DNA from: Daphnia carinata
Taxonomy: Eukaryota; Arthropoda; Branchiopoda; Diplostraca; Daphniidae
Assembly: GCF_022539665.2 (NCBI RefSeq)
Contig: NC_081333.1
Coordinates: 5,826,971-5,890,970, forward strand
Length of the DNA stretch: 64,000 nt
Reading direction: 5' to 3'
Shown: positions 52,890 to 63,965 of the stretch, piece after piece
How positions within the stretch are numbered: the first letter of the stretch is position 1
How the letters are laid out: each line of letters begins with the position of its first letter
Made by a program: the position numbers and the translations under genes
The notes under the pieces: generated by a model
The model's input: the letters and a program-made list of their open reading frames with translations, nothing else
What the model was told of the DNA's origin: nothing
Databases searched by the model: none

Positions 52890-55268
52890 TCGACACCGAG
52901 AATTCCATTGAAAATTTTTCAGATCCCATTTCAAGCATTATTCGATACAGGCGCGTCGAAGAGTATTATTCACGAGAGATTATTTAGGAAGTTACCCCAA
53001 AGAGGTCAAGTGATCTACAGTCAACTTGATTTTGATTTATACGGTGTAGGGGAGAAAAAATTACATACGCTGGAAAGAGTTGCTTTACCCGTACGATACG
53101 GAGAGTCAATTTTAAGACAGGGAGTTTATTGTGAAAAATGGTGTTTTTGAGGACTGTATCCTTGGATGGGACGCAATCCAGAAACACGGATTTCGGCTTG
53201 ATGGAGAAGCCAAAAGCATTTATTTAGCGAGAGATAAGCAGGGATCAGCTATCTCTAGTGTACCGGGCATGGCAATAACGACGGTCAAAAAGACGACGTT
53301 ATCTCGTCAGACGTCGCTAGTAATTGCCGCGCAAATGAAATGGTCATCCCCGTTTGTTCCGCCTAATACAGCTTTTATTTTTACCCCAGCAGAAGATTTG
53401 CCGGCCGGCGTTTTTATTGAGGAGTTCGTAGGAAAAGTATCGGGTGATGGAAGGTATAACATCTTGGTTGAAAATCATTCGTTAAATCAAGTCAAAATTC
53501 CTAGGGACATTAAGTTAGGTGGCATCGAAGTTACTACTCAAGTGATTGGGAAAAAACGCAAGAAAGTAAAGTTGAGGACAGGCCAACGCAGTAAAAGAGC
53601 ATATTGTAATTCCGGAAGTCGACCCTGAATTTCAAACACAGCTCGCTAAATTATTAAATGACTTCCACGACTTGTTCGCTTCAAAAGATTCAGAATTAGG
53701 CAACACAGATCTTATTAAACATACAATTGATACACAGGGACGAGGCCCTATTCGACAACGCCCTTACAGAGTTACAAATAATCAAAGAAAATTATTGGAG
53801 GATAAAATACAAGAAATGCTCGATGCAGGCGTAATTCAGTATTCGCATTCGCCATGGTCTTCACCTGTGGTTTTGGTTGAGAAGAAAAGTTGAGAAATCA
53901 GTACTTTGCGTAGATTATCGAAAATTAAATAGTATCACAAAGAAAGATTCGTTTCCTATGCCAAGGATAGATGAAACATTGGATAAACTGTATGGAAAGA
54001 AATTTTTCACTACTCTCGATTTAGCTTCTGGCTATTGGCAAATCCAGGTAGATGAACCAGCTATTGAAAAAACAGCATCTGTTGTAGAGAATAATCTTTA
54101 TGAATTTAAACGTATGGCATTTGGCTTGTGCAATGCACCTGCCACCTTCCAACGGCTAATGAATTATGTACTGAAAGACGTTTTGGGAAGTAAGGCATTA
54201 GTTTATTTGGATGACGTGATAATGTTTTCCAATAATTTCGAAGATCATTTCAGGGATATTCGTGAAATTTTTCAATTATAAAAAGAAGCTAATTTAAAAT
54301 TAAAACTTAAAAAATGCCAGTTTATTAAGCAATCGGTGAATTATTTAGGCCATGTCATTTCGACCGAAGGAATTAAGCCAGACCCAGGGAAAATCGATAA
54401 AATAGTGAATTATAAAACACCTTCTTCTGTAAATGAAGTGATCTCATTTTTGGGATTACCTGGATATTATAGGAGATTTATTCAAAATTTTTGATCAATA
54501 GCTAGGCCATTGACCCGATTAACTCATAAAGACCTTAGCCGAAAACCTTTTGTTTGGGGTACTGAGGAGCAAGCTGCCTTTGAAAAATTGCGCACTTCTC
54601 TAGTTACGCCCCCAGTATTAGTTTACCCCAATTTCAATGAAAAATTTTTACTTTTCACTGACGCATTTGATTATGGAATAGGAGCGGTACTTTCGCAGAT
54701 ACAAAATGGCCACGAACATCCGATAGCATATTCTAGTAGACAATTAACGAAAGCTGAGTTGAAATACGCCACTACAGAAAACGAAGCTTTAGCAGTGATT
54801 GATGCGATTAAACATTTTAGACATTATCTTTTGGATAAGCCTTTTGAAATTATTAGTGATCATCGTCCATTGCAGTGGCTTCAAGGATCAAAAAGATAAC
54901 GGGAGATTAGGACGCTGGGCTATACTATTAGCTGTGACGAATTATGAATTAAAGTATAGGCCTGGGCGTATTTACCAAAATGCTGACTGCTTGTCACGTT
55001 AAAAAATTGCTGGTATTCAAACTGGGAAAAATATTAAGTTTATTTGTGAAAAGCAGTTAGAAGATAAACTTTGTGTAGCTATTAGGAATTATTTAGAGAA
55101 AGGAGAGCTGGATGAAATTTTTCAACAATCTAGGCCAGATTGGGTAAAAGAGATCGAATATTTTGAAATTATTGAAGGTACTATTTATCGGCATGAGCTG
55201 CCTTTTTCAAATAACAATTCTGGTTGTTCTTATCCAACTTATATGTTTTCTTTCATGATACACAGTTA
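52890..55268 (+). pseudogene. pol: Third gypsy element: protease, RT, RNase H (truncated before integrase)
   Basis: The protease reads FQALFDTGASKSIIHERLF near 52930-52985, with DCILGWDAIQKHGF near 53143-53180. RT begins near 53670 and includes WSSPVVLVEKK (about 53850), CVDYRKLNSITKKDSFPMPR (about 53905-53965), MAFGLCNAPATFQRLMNYV and the catalytic LVYLDDVIMF near 54198-54230. RNase H has LLFTDAFDYGIGAVLSQ near 54650-54695, SDHRPLQWLQG and NADCLSR (about 54980-55000). Coding fades at about 55268, before the integrase zinc domain. No 3' LTR follows. Stops at 54279, 54493, 54897 and 55001 and one or two frameshifts are present. Confidence 0.9.
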
Positions 55269-55399
55269 GTGAAGGCATGAAGAGAAAAAAAAATATAATA
55301 AATAAAAGCTAAAATTCAAATATAGCAGAATGAAGAGTAGTATTAGGTTACTGTAATAAAATCGGATAAGAATACGACGACAAGAGGTGCGAATGCAGA

Positions 55400-55505
55400 A
55401 AACACACATATGTATATATACGTCCAAATATATATATATATATAAATTTCGATGATTATTTTTAAGTTATGCCATTTGTTACTTCTACTATATATATATA
55501 TGCGG
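55400..55505. repeat. Two (TA)n microsatellites
   Basis: TA-rich runs lie at about 55407-55445 and 55487-55502. They follow the truncated end of the third gypsy element. Confidence 0.9.
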
Positions 55506-56635
55506 CAAAAAGCTGCATTGCAACGCCTCTGGTGACCAAGTGTGAAGTACACTTTCCGTCAAAAAACTTAGCAGGGAGTTAACTTCAAGGGATAGGGAGG
55601 GGTATTGAGAAAATTATTTTTGAAAAAATAACATTAAATCTATATTAAGTAAGTAATGCTACATCTTTTGGGAAAAAAGAATTTTTTTAGCTCAACTCTA
55701 AGTATTTTATTTAAAATTTAAAAAAACCTAGTCTTAGCATTACGCTTATGGGGAAAAACCGGGTGTGCCTATTTCGTGAACGAGGACCTAGAGCCTTAGC
55801 GGTAAGTTCTACAAAAAAAACTAAGTCTTACTGAATTGTAGATCACGACCTAATCTGGTCAGCAAACAAAAGAAATCTACCTGTATCCATTAAATAGGAA
55901 TGGGAGCTTAAGTGACACCGTAGCGCCATAAGAATACACGTAAATGGGGGAGGTGTGCCTAATAATTTGGTGGGCACTGTAATGTAAAATGTCATTGACA
56001 TTTCTTTGAATTCTATTTTTATATTATACTTTACATCCTGCTTGTTGCTTATTGGATGTGTCTCATGCGTAGAACATCGCGCCATACATTTCCGTGAATA
56101 TGAAATGTTGACGCATGTGACACTCAATAACTTGTATCCGGAGTTCATCTGTCGGAAGCGCTATGTTTCCCTCAACAATGAAAGCCTATAATAGAAGGCC
56201 CTTTTTGTTCCCCATAGCTATTTCTTATTCTAGTTCTTGTTCTTGTTATCGTTCCAGTTTTCGGTCTAGTGCTATCTTATCTACAGTGCAATTCAACCCA
56301 TCAAATTAGTAGTTCAATTTGCACCTTATTAAATAACTATTGTGAGTGCATCTCATCGCTTCTTGTGCGACCAACAAGCCCTGCTATCTTCATTTTCCTT
56401 TACCACGTTTGACATCTTGATTCTATTTTCGAATTAGTACCTTATTTTCAACCATTTTTTGAATGGTCATATTTCTTTAGCATTGAATTCCTATTTCCCC
56501 AGCATGTATGGGCTAATTATTGGACGATCATTATTTGTCCGTCCGCTTTTCATGTAGAAAAGCGAACGGATTATGTTGGTTTCTGCATTTCAAACACAGT
56601 TATCATTATCATGTATTTTCACTCCATTATAACTT
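55506..56635. other. Unassigned AT-rich sequence
   Basis: There is no recognisable ORF, promoter or repeat. A C/T-rich stretch near 56215-56280 contains repeated TTCTTGTT-like words. Confidence 0.4.
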
Positions 56636-57410
56636 TTTTGTTTGAATTAATATTCGTAATGGTTTTGAATGATTATATGCTTTATCTATTGCTTTCTAGA
56701 GCTCATTGAATAGAAAAGTAATTTTGTTTACACAGTATCTGGAATTGTGCATTTGACATTTTCTTACTGGTGTTTTCAGGCCTCGCATCACCCTCCCTTT
56801 ACTGATGTCCTTATTCACTTTTTTTACTTTTTTTTGTGCCTCGATGGGGATTCTGTGGGGGGGGGGCGTTGAAGTATCCCTTATTACACTGATAAATAAG
56901 AAAATTATTGTATAAACATAATTTAAGAAACGTTAATTTAATAATATAAAAACAATGTTTGCCCTGGCGCAAAATATTGTTTATTACGATGTATATGGCG
57001 TTGGATATGAATGTTGGATCACAAGCAGACGAGTATTGCAAGCTCGAAGTGTCAACATCCTACTTTTCTATGAATCGTTGAATTTATTTATCGTAAGCGG
57101 TGACGTGCAGTCCTGGAATACTGGCTATCGCCATGCCTTTGTAGTTAGTTACCTCGTGTTCGATTCCCACCACCTCCAATAAACCTTTCCTTCCTTAGAA
57201 CAACTAAAAAACAAAAAAAGCAATAATCACTCTTGCGCAAGGGACCCATTAAGCTGGTGCAGACACAACAGTCGCACAAAAAGCTATCATCAACGTAAGC
57301 AATGTTTGTTTGACAGGTAAGTGGCTAGTTTCAGTAAAATTTAAAATTTTCTATTTCCTAGGTTTGCCAGTTTAGTACCGTTTAAAGTCATGTTGGAATT
57401 ATCACTGACT
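56636..57410 (+). repeat. Duplicated 1.48-kb-period segment, copy 1 (with SINE-like insertion)
   Basis: Bases 56636-57092 and 57299-57410 match 58115-58569 and 58570-58683 in the same orientation, with many point differences and small indels. Landmarks are TACTGGTGTTTTCAGGCC, TTGCAAGCTCGAAGTGTCAA and GTTTGTTTGACAGGTAAGTG. The shared GACAG|GTAAGT suggests a retained splice donor. A G-run near 56856-56864 is absent from copy 2. Confidence 0.85.
57099..57293 (+). mobile_element. SINE-like insertion with tRNA-type B box
   Basis: This 195-base block is absent from the otherwise similar copy 2. It is flanked by the direct repeat CGTAAGC (57092-57098 and 57294-57300), as expected for a target duplication. 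It contains GTTCGATTCCC near 57157-57168, a match to the RNA polymerase III B box of tRNAs, and A-rich sequence downstream. The A box is not clear. A tRNA-derived SINE is the best explanation. Confidence 0.6.
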
Positions 57411-57868
57411 CACAAAAAAAGGTCTTTCTTGGTCGAAAATAATTAAAACGGATTTGTTATTATTAGTAGCTTTGTTAACGTCAAGTGCAAAGCTTCCTTA
57501 AAATTCAGTATTGTATGTGATGAGTAATTAGGTAACCAACAGCTCCTTGGAAATGTACGTAAGATGGAAAACAAGACACGGAGGACGTCAAAAATCATGT
57601 ATAAATGCGGGAAAAATGCGACTTCTTGCCAGAGATGTAGGTGGTCCTTTCGGAATAAAGGTGAGGGTATTAGTTCTCTTCCTTTTTAACAAAAGCCACG
57701 CCATAACTATTGAAATTTTACTCATAGATGTTCCTACGCAAGTTGTAGGCTAAATTTCAGTTTTGCTTAAACCATTTATTGCTTTGGTGAAAAGCGCTCC
57801 TACCCTACAAAACCGACAGCGTTCACCGCCTGCATAGTTATAGCAGTAGGGTTTGATTGTAATATAAT

Positions 57869-58024
57869 GGTAGCCGGAGAAATAGGACCTGGAGAAATAG
57901 GACCCGGAGATTTAGGACCTCTAAATAGGACCTGGAGAAATAGGACCCGGAGAATTAGGACCCAATCTTCAAACATTTTTTGAAGAGTCCTATATCTCCA
58001 TGTTGAGGGTCCTATTTCTCCAGC
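57869..58024. mobile_element. Mini foldback element of the ATAGGAC family
   Basis: It starts GGTAGCCGGAGAAATAGGAC, almost the same as the left end of the element at 16671. It continues with tandem GGAGAAATAGGACC(C/T) words, then inverted copies ending GGGTCCTATTTCTCC. The repeated word ends in GGACC rather than GGACTG. It is only about 155 bases long and has no unique centre. Confidence 0.7.
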
Positions 58025-58114
58025 AGAAAGACATAATATTAATCAAACATTAGCTGTCAGATTATTAGGAAGAAAACCTATAGGATTATATTGGTTAAAC
58101 ACTGTTATCAATAT

Positions 58115-58683
58115 GACATCTTTTTTTTATTGAAATAATATTCGTGATTTTTTTTGCATGATTATATGCGTTATCTGTTGTTTTTTAGAGTTCATACAAT
58201 AGAAAATCAATTTTGCTTACACAGTATTTTGATTTTTGCATTTTACATTTTCTTACTGGTGTTTTCAGGCCTACCATCATCCGCCCTTTATTAATGCCGC
58301 TATTCACTTTTTTTTCTTTTTTCTTCGTATCTCGATGAAGATCCTGGGAGGCGTATAGCTACCTCTTAATACACAGATAAATAAGCAAATTATTATATAA
58401 AAATAATTGAAGAAACTTTAATTTAATAATAAAACACTGTTTGCCCTTGCGCAAAACATTGTTTTTTACGATGTATATGGCAACGTTGTACTACAAGCAG
58501 ACGACTGTTGCAAGCTCGAAGTGTCAACAGCCTACAATTCTATGAATCGTTGAAGTTGTTTATTGTAAGCGGTGTTTGTTTGACAGGTAAGTGGCTGTTT
58601 CAGTAAAATTAAACATTTTCTATTTCCTACGTTTGGCAGTTTTGGTACATTTCAAATTCATGTTGGCATTAGCACCACAGAAG
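58115..58683 (+). repeat. Duplicated 1.48-kb-period segment, copy 2
   Basis: It matches copy 1 (see 56636-57410) without the SINE-like insertion, so it shows the empty site TTGTAAGCGGTGTTTG near 58563. The duplication is older than the insertion. Confidence 0.83.
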
Positions 58684-59396
58684 AAAAAAATTTACTTGGA
58701 AGGAAAGGTATTTAAAGTGTAGACATAATTTTATTAATTGCAGTTGGAAATTTGACACAGATTACTAATCCGAAATGTTTCTTAGGTGGTTACTTTCAAG
58801 GATAATCATGAAACTAGAGCATGATTTACCATGAACCATTTGGGAACCAACTTGTTAGCTGCCTTATAACTATCATCCTTCTGGTAATCTAGATGTTCAC
58901 AGATTTTTTGTTCGTGAAATTTATGTAATCATTTTTCTCATCGTTCAGATGAAATAACAGCATTAAGGCTGTTAGTTACGTCAAGACATTCAACCCAAGA
59001 TGCAAGTACTGAGCTTTAACGTATTTCAATTTACAGAAGCACGACATCCAATTCTGTTGTTGAGGAGAAAACCAACTACACACCCAGCTATGAATGGTAA
59101 AATATGTGTAATTAAATCTAAATTATTTTTATTTTTATGGTTTAAAGGCTTTTCGTTCTTCCATTAATTTTTTTCTTTTGTAGGTGTTTAGAAAATCCCA
59201 TACGTTGCTAGAAATTTCATCGCGTACAACTCGAAAGAAGAGTCACCTATCCCAATAAACAACTGTTGAAGAACAAAAATAAGGTGGTGCATTTTGTTTC
59301 GTTTACAAGAACTTAAATTTTACTTGGTTTATTGCTTAGTTAATTTTTACAGAAAAATATTGATTGTTAAACATTTAAAATGAAATACAAGCTCAT
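58684..59396. other. Unassigned sequence downstream of the MULE-type gene
   Basis: No ORF is recognised. It would include the 3' flank of the - strand transposase gene. AT-rich words such as TTTTTATTTTTATGG occur, without pattern. Confidence 0.35.
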
Positions 59397-60745
59397 TCAA
59401 TAAACACAACTATCATTTAATGTCATATCCAATTCATCAATGTTGTCATTATTGAGGTTCAGAGGATGGTCAGGAACAACTGTGGGGAAGGAACTTCGGA
59501 GCTCCTGAACCAATTCTTCAAGTAGCTCATGGCTGGATAACTGGAAAAAGTGGAAATTGTTAATTTTTGTTGATTTTTTTACTTTGAATAGGCTTAATTA
59601 CTTCATTCGCTTGGTAGCGAGACCAGAGCGTAAACAGGATCGAGTTCTTGGTGTTGGTTTCATTTTTCCGATGCGCTTTAATCTTGCTGTGAGAAAGGAG
59701 CTTCTGGGTAATTTTGACGTCGTCACAGAGCTGCTGGAGTACCATCGTCATCTTATAGAAGGGTAAGATAGGGCCGCCTGCTAACTGGAAAAAAAGAATG
59801 GTAAGTATCTTATTTATTCGTGTTTGTAGTGTTTTAGTACCTTATTCCACATGTGGTGTAACCCTTCACAATCTTTGTTGGTTCGCAGGAGCAGATTGAA
59901 ACACGACCAGTTCTCTGGAATCCAAAACCGACCTCGAATCCAGTTCTTATCCATGTATTCCAGGAGTCTTTCCAATTCCGGCGGTGCTGAATTCCACAAA
60001 GCGTCAAATACGGAAGGGATCTTCTCAGCTAAAAAGAAAAATATTAGTTAAACCAATACTGAGCACATTGATTTAATAGAAAATAATTGTTACCTGGAAG
60101 ATAGGCAAGACAGAGCAAACGAAATACCAAATCTCGAACAGGATTGGGCCCCTTTTTGTTGTACGCTGCCGAAAGCTTTATATCGCGAAGCTTCTTAACG
60201 ATGGCTTGGCACCAATGGAAGTTACATCCTTGATGAATGCAATTTCCATAAAGCTTCCGGACGGCGACAAAAATGGCCCTTTCGAAGTCGGTAACGATTC
60301 GCTCCACTCTCGGGAGCGGGATGAAGTCCTGAAGGTAAGGTACACGTTACTTATAAATTGTCTGAAACAAATCCTAAATAAACTTTAAAATGTACAATAC
60401 CTTAATCTTCTCAAAGACTGAAACGTAATCAACCGCCCGCCGTCTGGTCATACAGCAGAAGAGTAGTGGAACCTGCTTCAGATCTCCCTTCTCGTTTTTT
60501 ATGAAGCCGTTTATGGAGAAAAGCTAGGTGTAACAAAGATTAGTACAAACGCAAAACAGAAAGCTCATAATATAAATTCTACCTGTTTAATAAGATCCTG
60601 GATGAAGTGAAAGGTAGCGTCTATGAACCACGTCTTACAATCCTCTAATTGTCTTTTCATGACAGAGGTAAAAAATAGCTGGTGGCTTGTTCTCTGGTTT
60701 CCAGTTCCAGCATAGACCGCTCCTTTATAGAAATCGGGAGGGAAG
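59397..60745 (-). CDS. MULE-type transposase domain gene (5' truncated, five clean exon joins)
   Basis: Exons on the - strand are 60583-60745 (partial), 60401-60523, 60094-60328, 59841-60028, 59602-59784 and 59397-59540. All junctions are GT..AG and all phases match, giving one open frame to the TGA at 59397-59399. Motifs fit MULE transposases: WFIDATFHF (first Asp, about 60610-60640), RIVTDFERAIFVAVR (second Asp, near 60280-60300), GCNFHWCQAIVKKL (about 60195-60235) and LLRTNKDCEGLHHMW (about 59850-59890, the conserved RTN..EG.H region). The N-terminal DNA-binding part is lost because an LTR starts at 60746. The intact splicing frame suggests recent activity or a host-domesticated gene. No terminal inverted repeat was identified. 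Confidence 0.8.
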
Positions 60746-61480
60746 TGTAAAGCATCTTCCCGTGTGGGAAGACTGACTTTACGAATTAAGACAAATAAAA
60801 CATATTGAACTCAGAAGGCGTTTTACCCACAATGACGTATGTGTTTATTATAAGCTAAGACACAAGGATTAAGAAGACAAGAGATCAGAAGATAAGAAGG
60901 AACATTCGGGAAAACGAGTTAAAAGGAAGAACAAATAGACAGGGGTCTTACCGTGAACTCACGAGTGAAAGAATGGAAGAAAAACGACACGAGGCGAACC
61001 TGGATTTCGGCTTCCACACGAGCGGTACACAACAAGAGTTCAGAAACGTAGGAATTTGACAATCAATGTCCGGAATAGCTCGGAACAAGAACGAATTCTA
61101 ACTCAACGTTTAGGCAATGAAACATTAAGCAAAGTACAATACTACTCAATAAAGCGGAGAAGATTGACTTAAGGCAACTATTTGGCACGGCTGCAACTAC
61201 TTGTCTGATTTCCGTCAACTGCTAGGTTTATCACGAAACTTTGCATACTGCAAAAGTGGCGTGATTGGGCGGCGCTTGCGCATTCACGCAGCAGCCAATT
61301 AAACGATGCCGTTTGATGTGGCGTGATGTTGAGGGCGTATCGTCTGCGTGAGTCAGCTGCAGGTGTTCAATTGGGTCAGCTGCACTGCGTATATAGTGTT
61401 GCAACTGCCATGTCCAGACTTGCGTTTACTACTGAAGCAAAAGCGAGAAAAGTTAAAGTAATATGTTCGGCTTCGTTACA
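60746..61480 (-). mobile_element. LTR of the same family as 17676-18348, cutting the MULE-type gene
   Basis: In sense orientation (- strand) it starts TGTAACGAAGCCGAAC at 61480 and ends GATGCTTTACA at 60746. It is homologous to the + strand solo LTR at 17676-18348 but longer (735 versus 673). The flanking 4 bases are GAAG and GAAT, an imperfect duplication, so it may be a solo LTR or a recombination product. Its left edge breaks an ORF and its right edge abuts the satellite. Confidence 0.85.
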
Positions 61481-62287
61481 GAATGTACATCATGAAACTG
61501 ATTCTATTACACTATATTCACATTGAATACACGTATATTTGATGCTGTTTGAATGTAGATATTAAAACTGATTCTATAACACTATATTCACATTGAATAC
61601 AGGTATATTTGATGCTGTTTGAATGTAGATATTGAAACTCACTGTATCACACTATATTCACATTGAATACACGTATATTTGATACTGTTTGAATGTACAT
61701 CATGAAAGTGATTCTATTACACTATATTCACATTGGATACACGTATATTTGATGCTGTTTTAATGTAGATATTAAAAACTGATTCTATAACACTATATTC
61801 ACATTGAATACACGTATATTTGATGCTGTTTGAATGTAGATATTAAAACTGATTCTATAACACTATATTCACATTGAATACACGTATATTTGATGCTGTT
61901 TGAATGTAGATATTGAAACTCACTGTATCACACTATATTCACATTGAATACACGTATATTTGATGCTGTTTGAATGTAGATATTAAAACTGATTCTATAA
62001 CACTATATTCACATTGAATACAGGTATATTTGATGCTGTTTGAATGTAGATATTGAAACTCACTGTATCACACTATATTCACATTGAATACACGTATATT
62101 TGATGCTGTTTGAATGTACATCATGAAACTGATTCTATCACACTATATTCACATTGAATACACGTATATTTGATGCTTTGAATGTAGATATGGAAACTCA
62201 CTGTATCACACTATATTCACATTGAATACACGTATATTTGAAGCTGTTTGAATGTAGATATAGAAGCTCACTGTATCACACTATAGG
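61481..62287 (-). repeat. 70-bp satellite array in inverted orientation (about 11.5 monomers)
   Basis: Words are reverse complements of those at 9361-16149, for example CACATTGAATACACGTATAT and TTGATGCTGTTTGAATGTAG. Two monomer types again alternate (GAAACTGATTCTATAACACT and GAAACTCACTGTATCACACT). Monomers here are more uniform than at 14874-16149. Confidence 0.95.
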
Positions 62288-62289
62288 AA

Positions 62290-63965
62290 TCGATTCGTGA
62301 GCCACAGGTCTTGGATCATCGGAAGGGCGACAGCATACAGCCCAGATTAGTGTAAAAAGACCGCAGGCGTAACATATGCGTAAGAAGAGAAGCACTAAGA
62401 GACATAATATGCCGATGAAGAAATAATTTGTGATGGTTTCCCACAAGATGTATAAGTTCCGACACTAGCCGATGTCACTAAGACATTCGATGCACTGTAT
62501 TTGTGGCGTAAGGCAAATTCAGGTGGAGGATGTTCATTAATCGCGGCGGCTATGTCGGCCATAATGTTGATATGATTTAGCATATTGTCGGTATATGCCG
62601 GGTTGCTTCGATGTTCGTAGTCGAAGAATTCGACATTTTCATACCGAAAAGAATGCGCAAGCGTCTGTTCCGGTAACACAATGTTTGCTTCAATTGGTAT
62701 CCAGGTGTCGTTACGGTAGGCATAAGGTTTGTCGTTAAAATTAACGAAACCATTAGTCCAGTAACAAGGGGAATATCTCACAAGTTCCCATCCGTCAAGA
62801 TTAATAGTGTAATATTGAAATTTCGGTTGCGTTCCACAAGATGTCAGTATAGCCTCAAATGTAACATTTAAAGCCTTACATTGAATCAGCACAACCGTTT
62901 TTCCAAAGGCTTGTAATTTTGTGCACTGTGGTAAATTTAACTGCGAAGCTGCTAACCATCCGTTATATTGAGCAGTTGTAACAGCCCTTTCGTGTTTGGC
63001 CTTGCGAGCCTCACATTGCATTAGTCGAATTTGTCTTGCCAATTCATTTTCATGATCGGTAAGTTGGTCTCGAATATATTGTATATTCGCGGGTACGCTT
63101 AGATTTTCGTCGTTAGATGGCGCTGGGGTCTCCAAAGTGGCTGTTAAATTTTCCATGATGGCCGCCGTCGAAACGGTGAGTTTTGATTGGCCGATGATCT
63201 CAAACGATGAAGCTCTATTGGTGCATTCGTTTTGTAGGGAGGCACAGCGTTTTATAGGCGTCAAATGAAAATCAAGTTGTTTGGCATCATCTTGGAGCCT
63301 GAAAATTATTTCGTCACCCGGTAGACGAACCAGTGTACCCATTCCATCTTCCACTAGTCGGGCTTTCGGTTTAGTCTTCTGTGTATAGGTTTTATCCCAA
63401 ATCAGTGTTAAGTGATTGTGTGATAAATTTCCAGTCGTGGCGGAAGCTGTTCCGATCGGAGTTCTAAAATCGGCGTCTTCGTGTTGCTGAAAAAGTTGCA
63501 CTTTCTCCAGAACACAGTTTATAATTTCAGAATCAATTGTTTGTAACCAATATCCGAAAATGTCAGGTTCGCGATCAAATACAAATTCATCGTCTGAAAA
63601 AGTCATCCGATTTTCGTCACAACGTTTATGGTTAATCATTTCGTTCACTCGGCAGGTGAAGTGTCAATCGAAATTTTATCCGGCACTACCACTAGTTGAC
63701 CGAAAAAGTTCATGGAGATGCGCCGAAAATTCTTCCATCTTGCTCAAATATATCCGGGAAATTTAGCCGCGGCACGTTCTTCGCTATAAATCGCATATTT
63801 CACCTTCACGGCCTTATTATCGGGCGCAATTGCTTGACAATTATCGTCGGAGAATTGGAGTATTCCCGTCTTTAATGGTTCGGAACAGTCGCATACGGTT
63901 GTTTGAAATGCCTGCGGGTGTAACCCGTAAAGGCATAGCAACAGTATGAATGGAATCAGCGACAT
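62290..63965 (-). pseudogene. env: Envelope-like glycoprotein of a second gypsy element (nearly intact, frameshifted)
   Basis: The - strand ORF 63744-63965 starts with a typical signal peptide (MSLIPFILLLCLYGLHPQ) followed by a cysteine-containing segment. After a frame change the main ORF 62395-63648 (417 codons) carries many Cys, and LPQCTKLQAFGKT near 62920-62960, matching LPICTRLQGFG in the envelope at 4165-6451. Its end shifts frame near 62400-62440, into a hydrophobic, cysteine-containing membrane segment that lies before about 62300. The satellite begins at 62287, so no 3' LTR is seen. The upstream pol would lie right of the window. The broad similarity and order indicate that both envelopes belong to related lineages. 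Confidence 0.8.

Noticed and set aside
56856-56885. Copia LTR start after a purine tract (G-run followed by CGTTGAAGTATC, like TGTTGAAGTATC at 14605)
   Set aside because: Similarity is limited to about 12 bases, no LTR body follows, and the duplicate at 58330 lacks it.
57157-57168. Functional tRNA gene suggested by the B-box sequence GTTCGATTCCC
   Set aside because: No acceptor-stem pairing, anticodon arm or clear A box could be built around it. A SINE explains it better.
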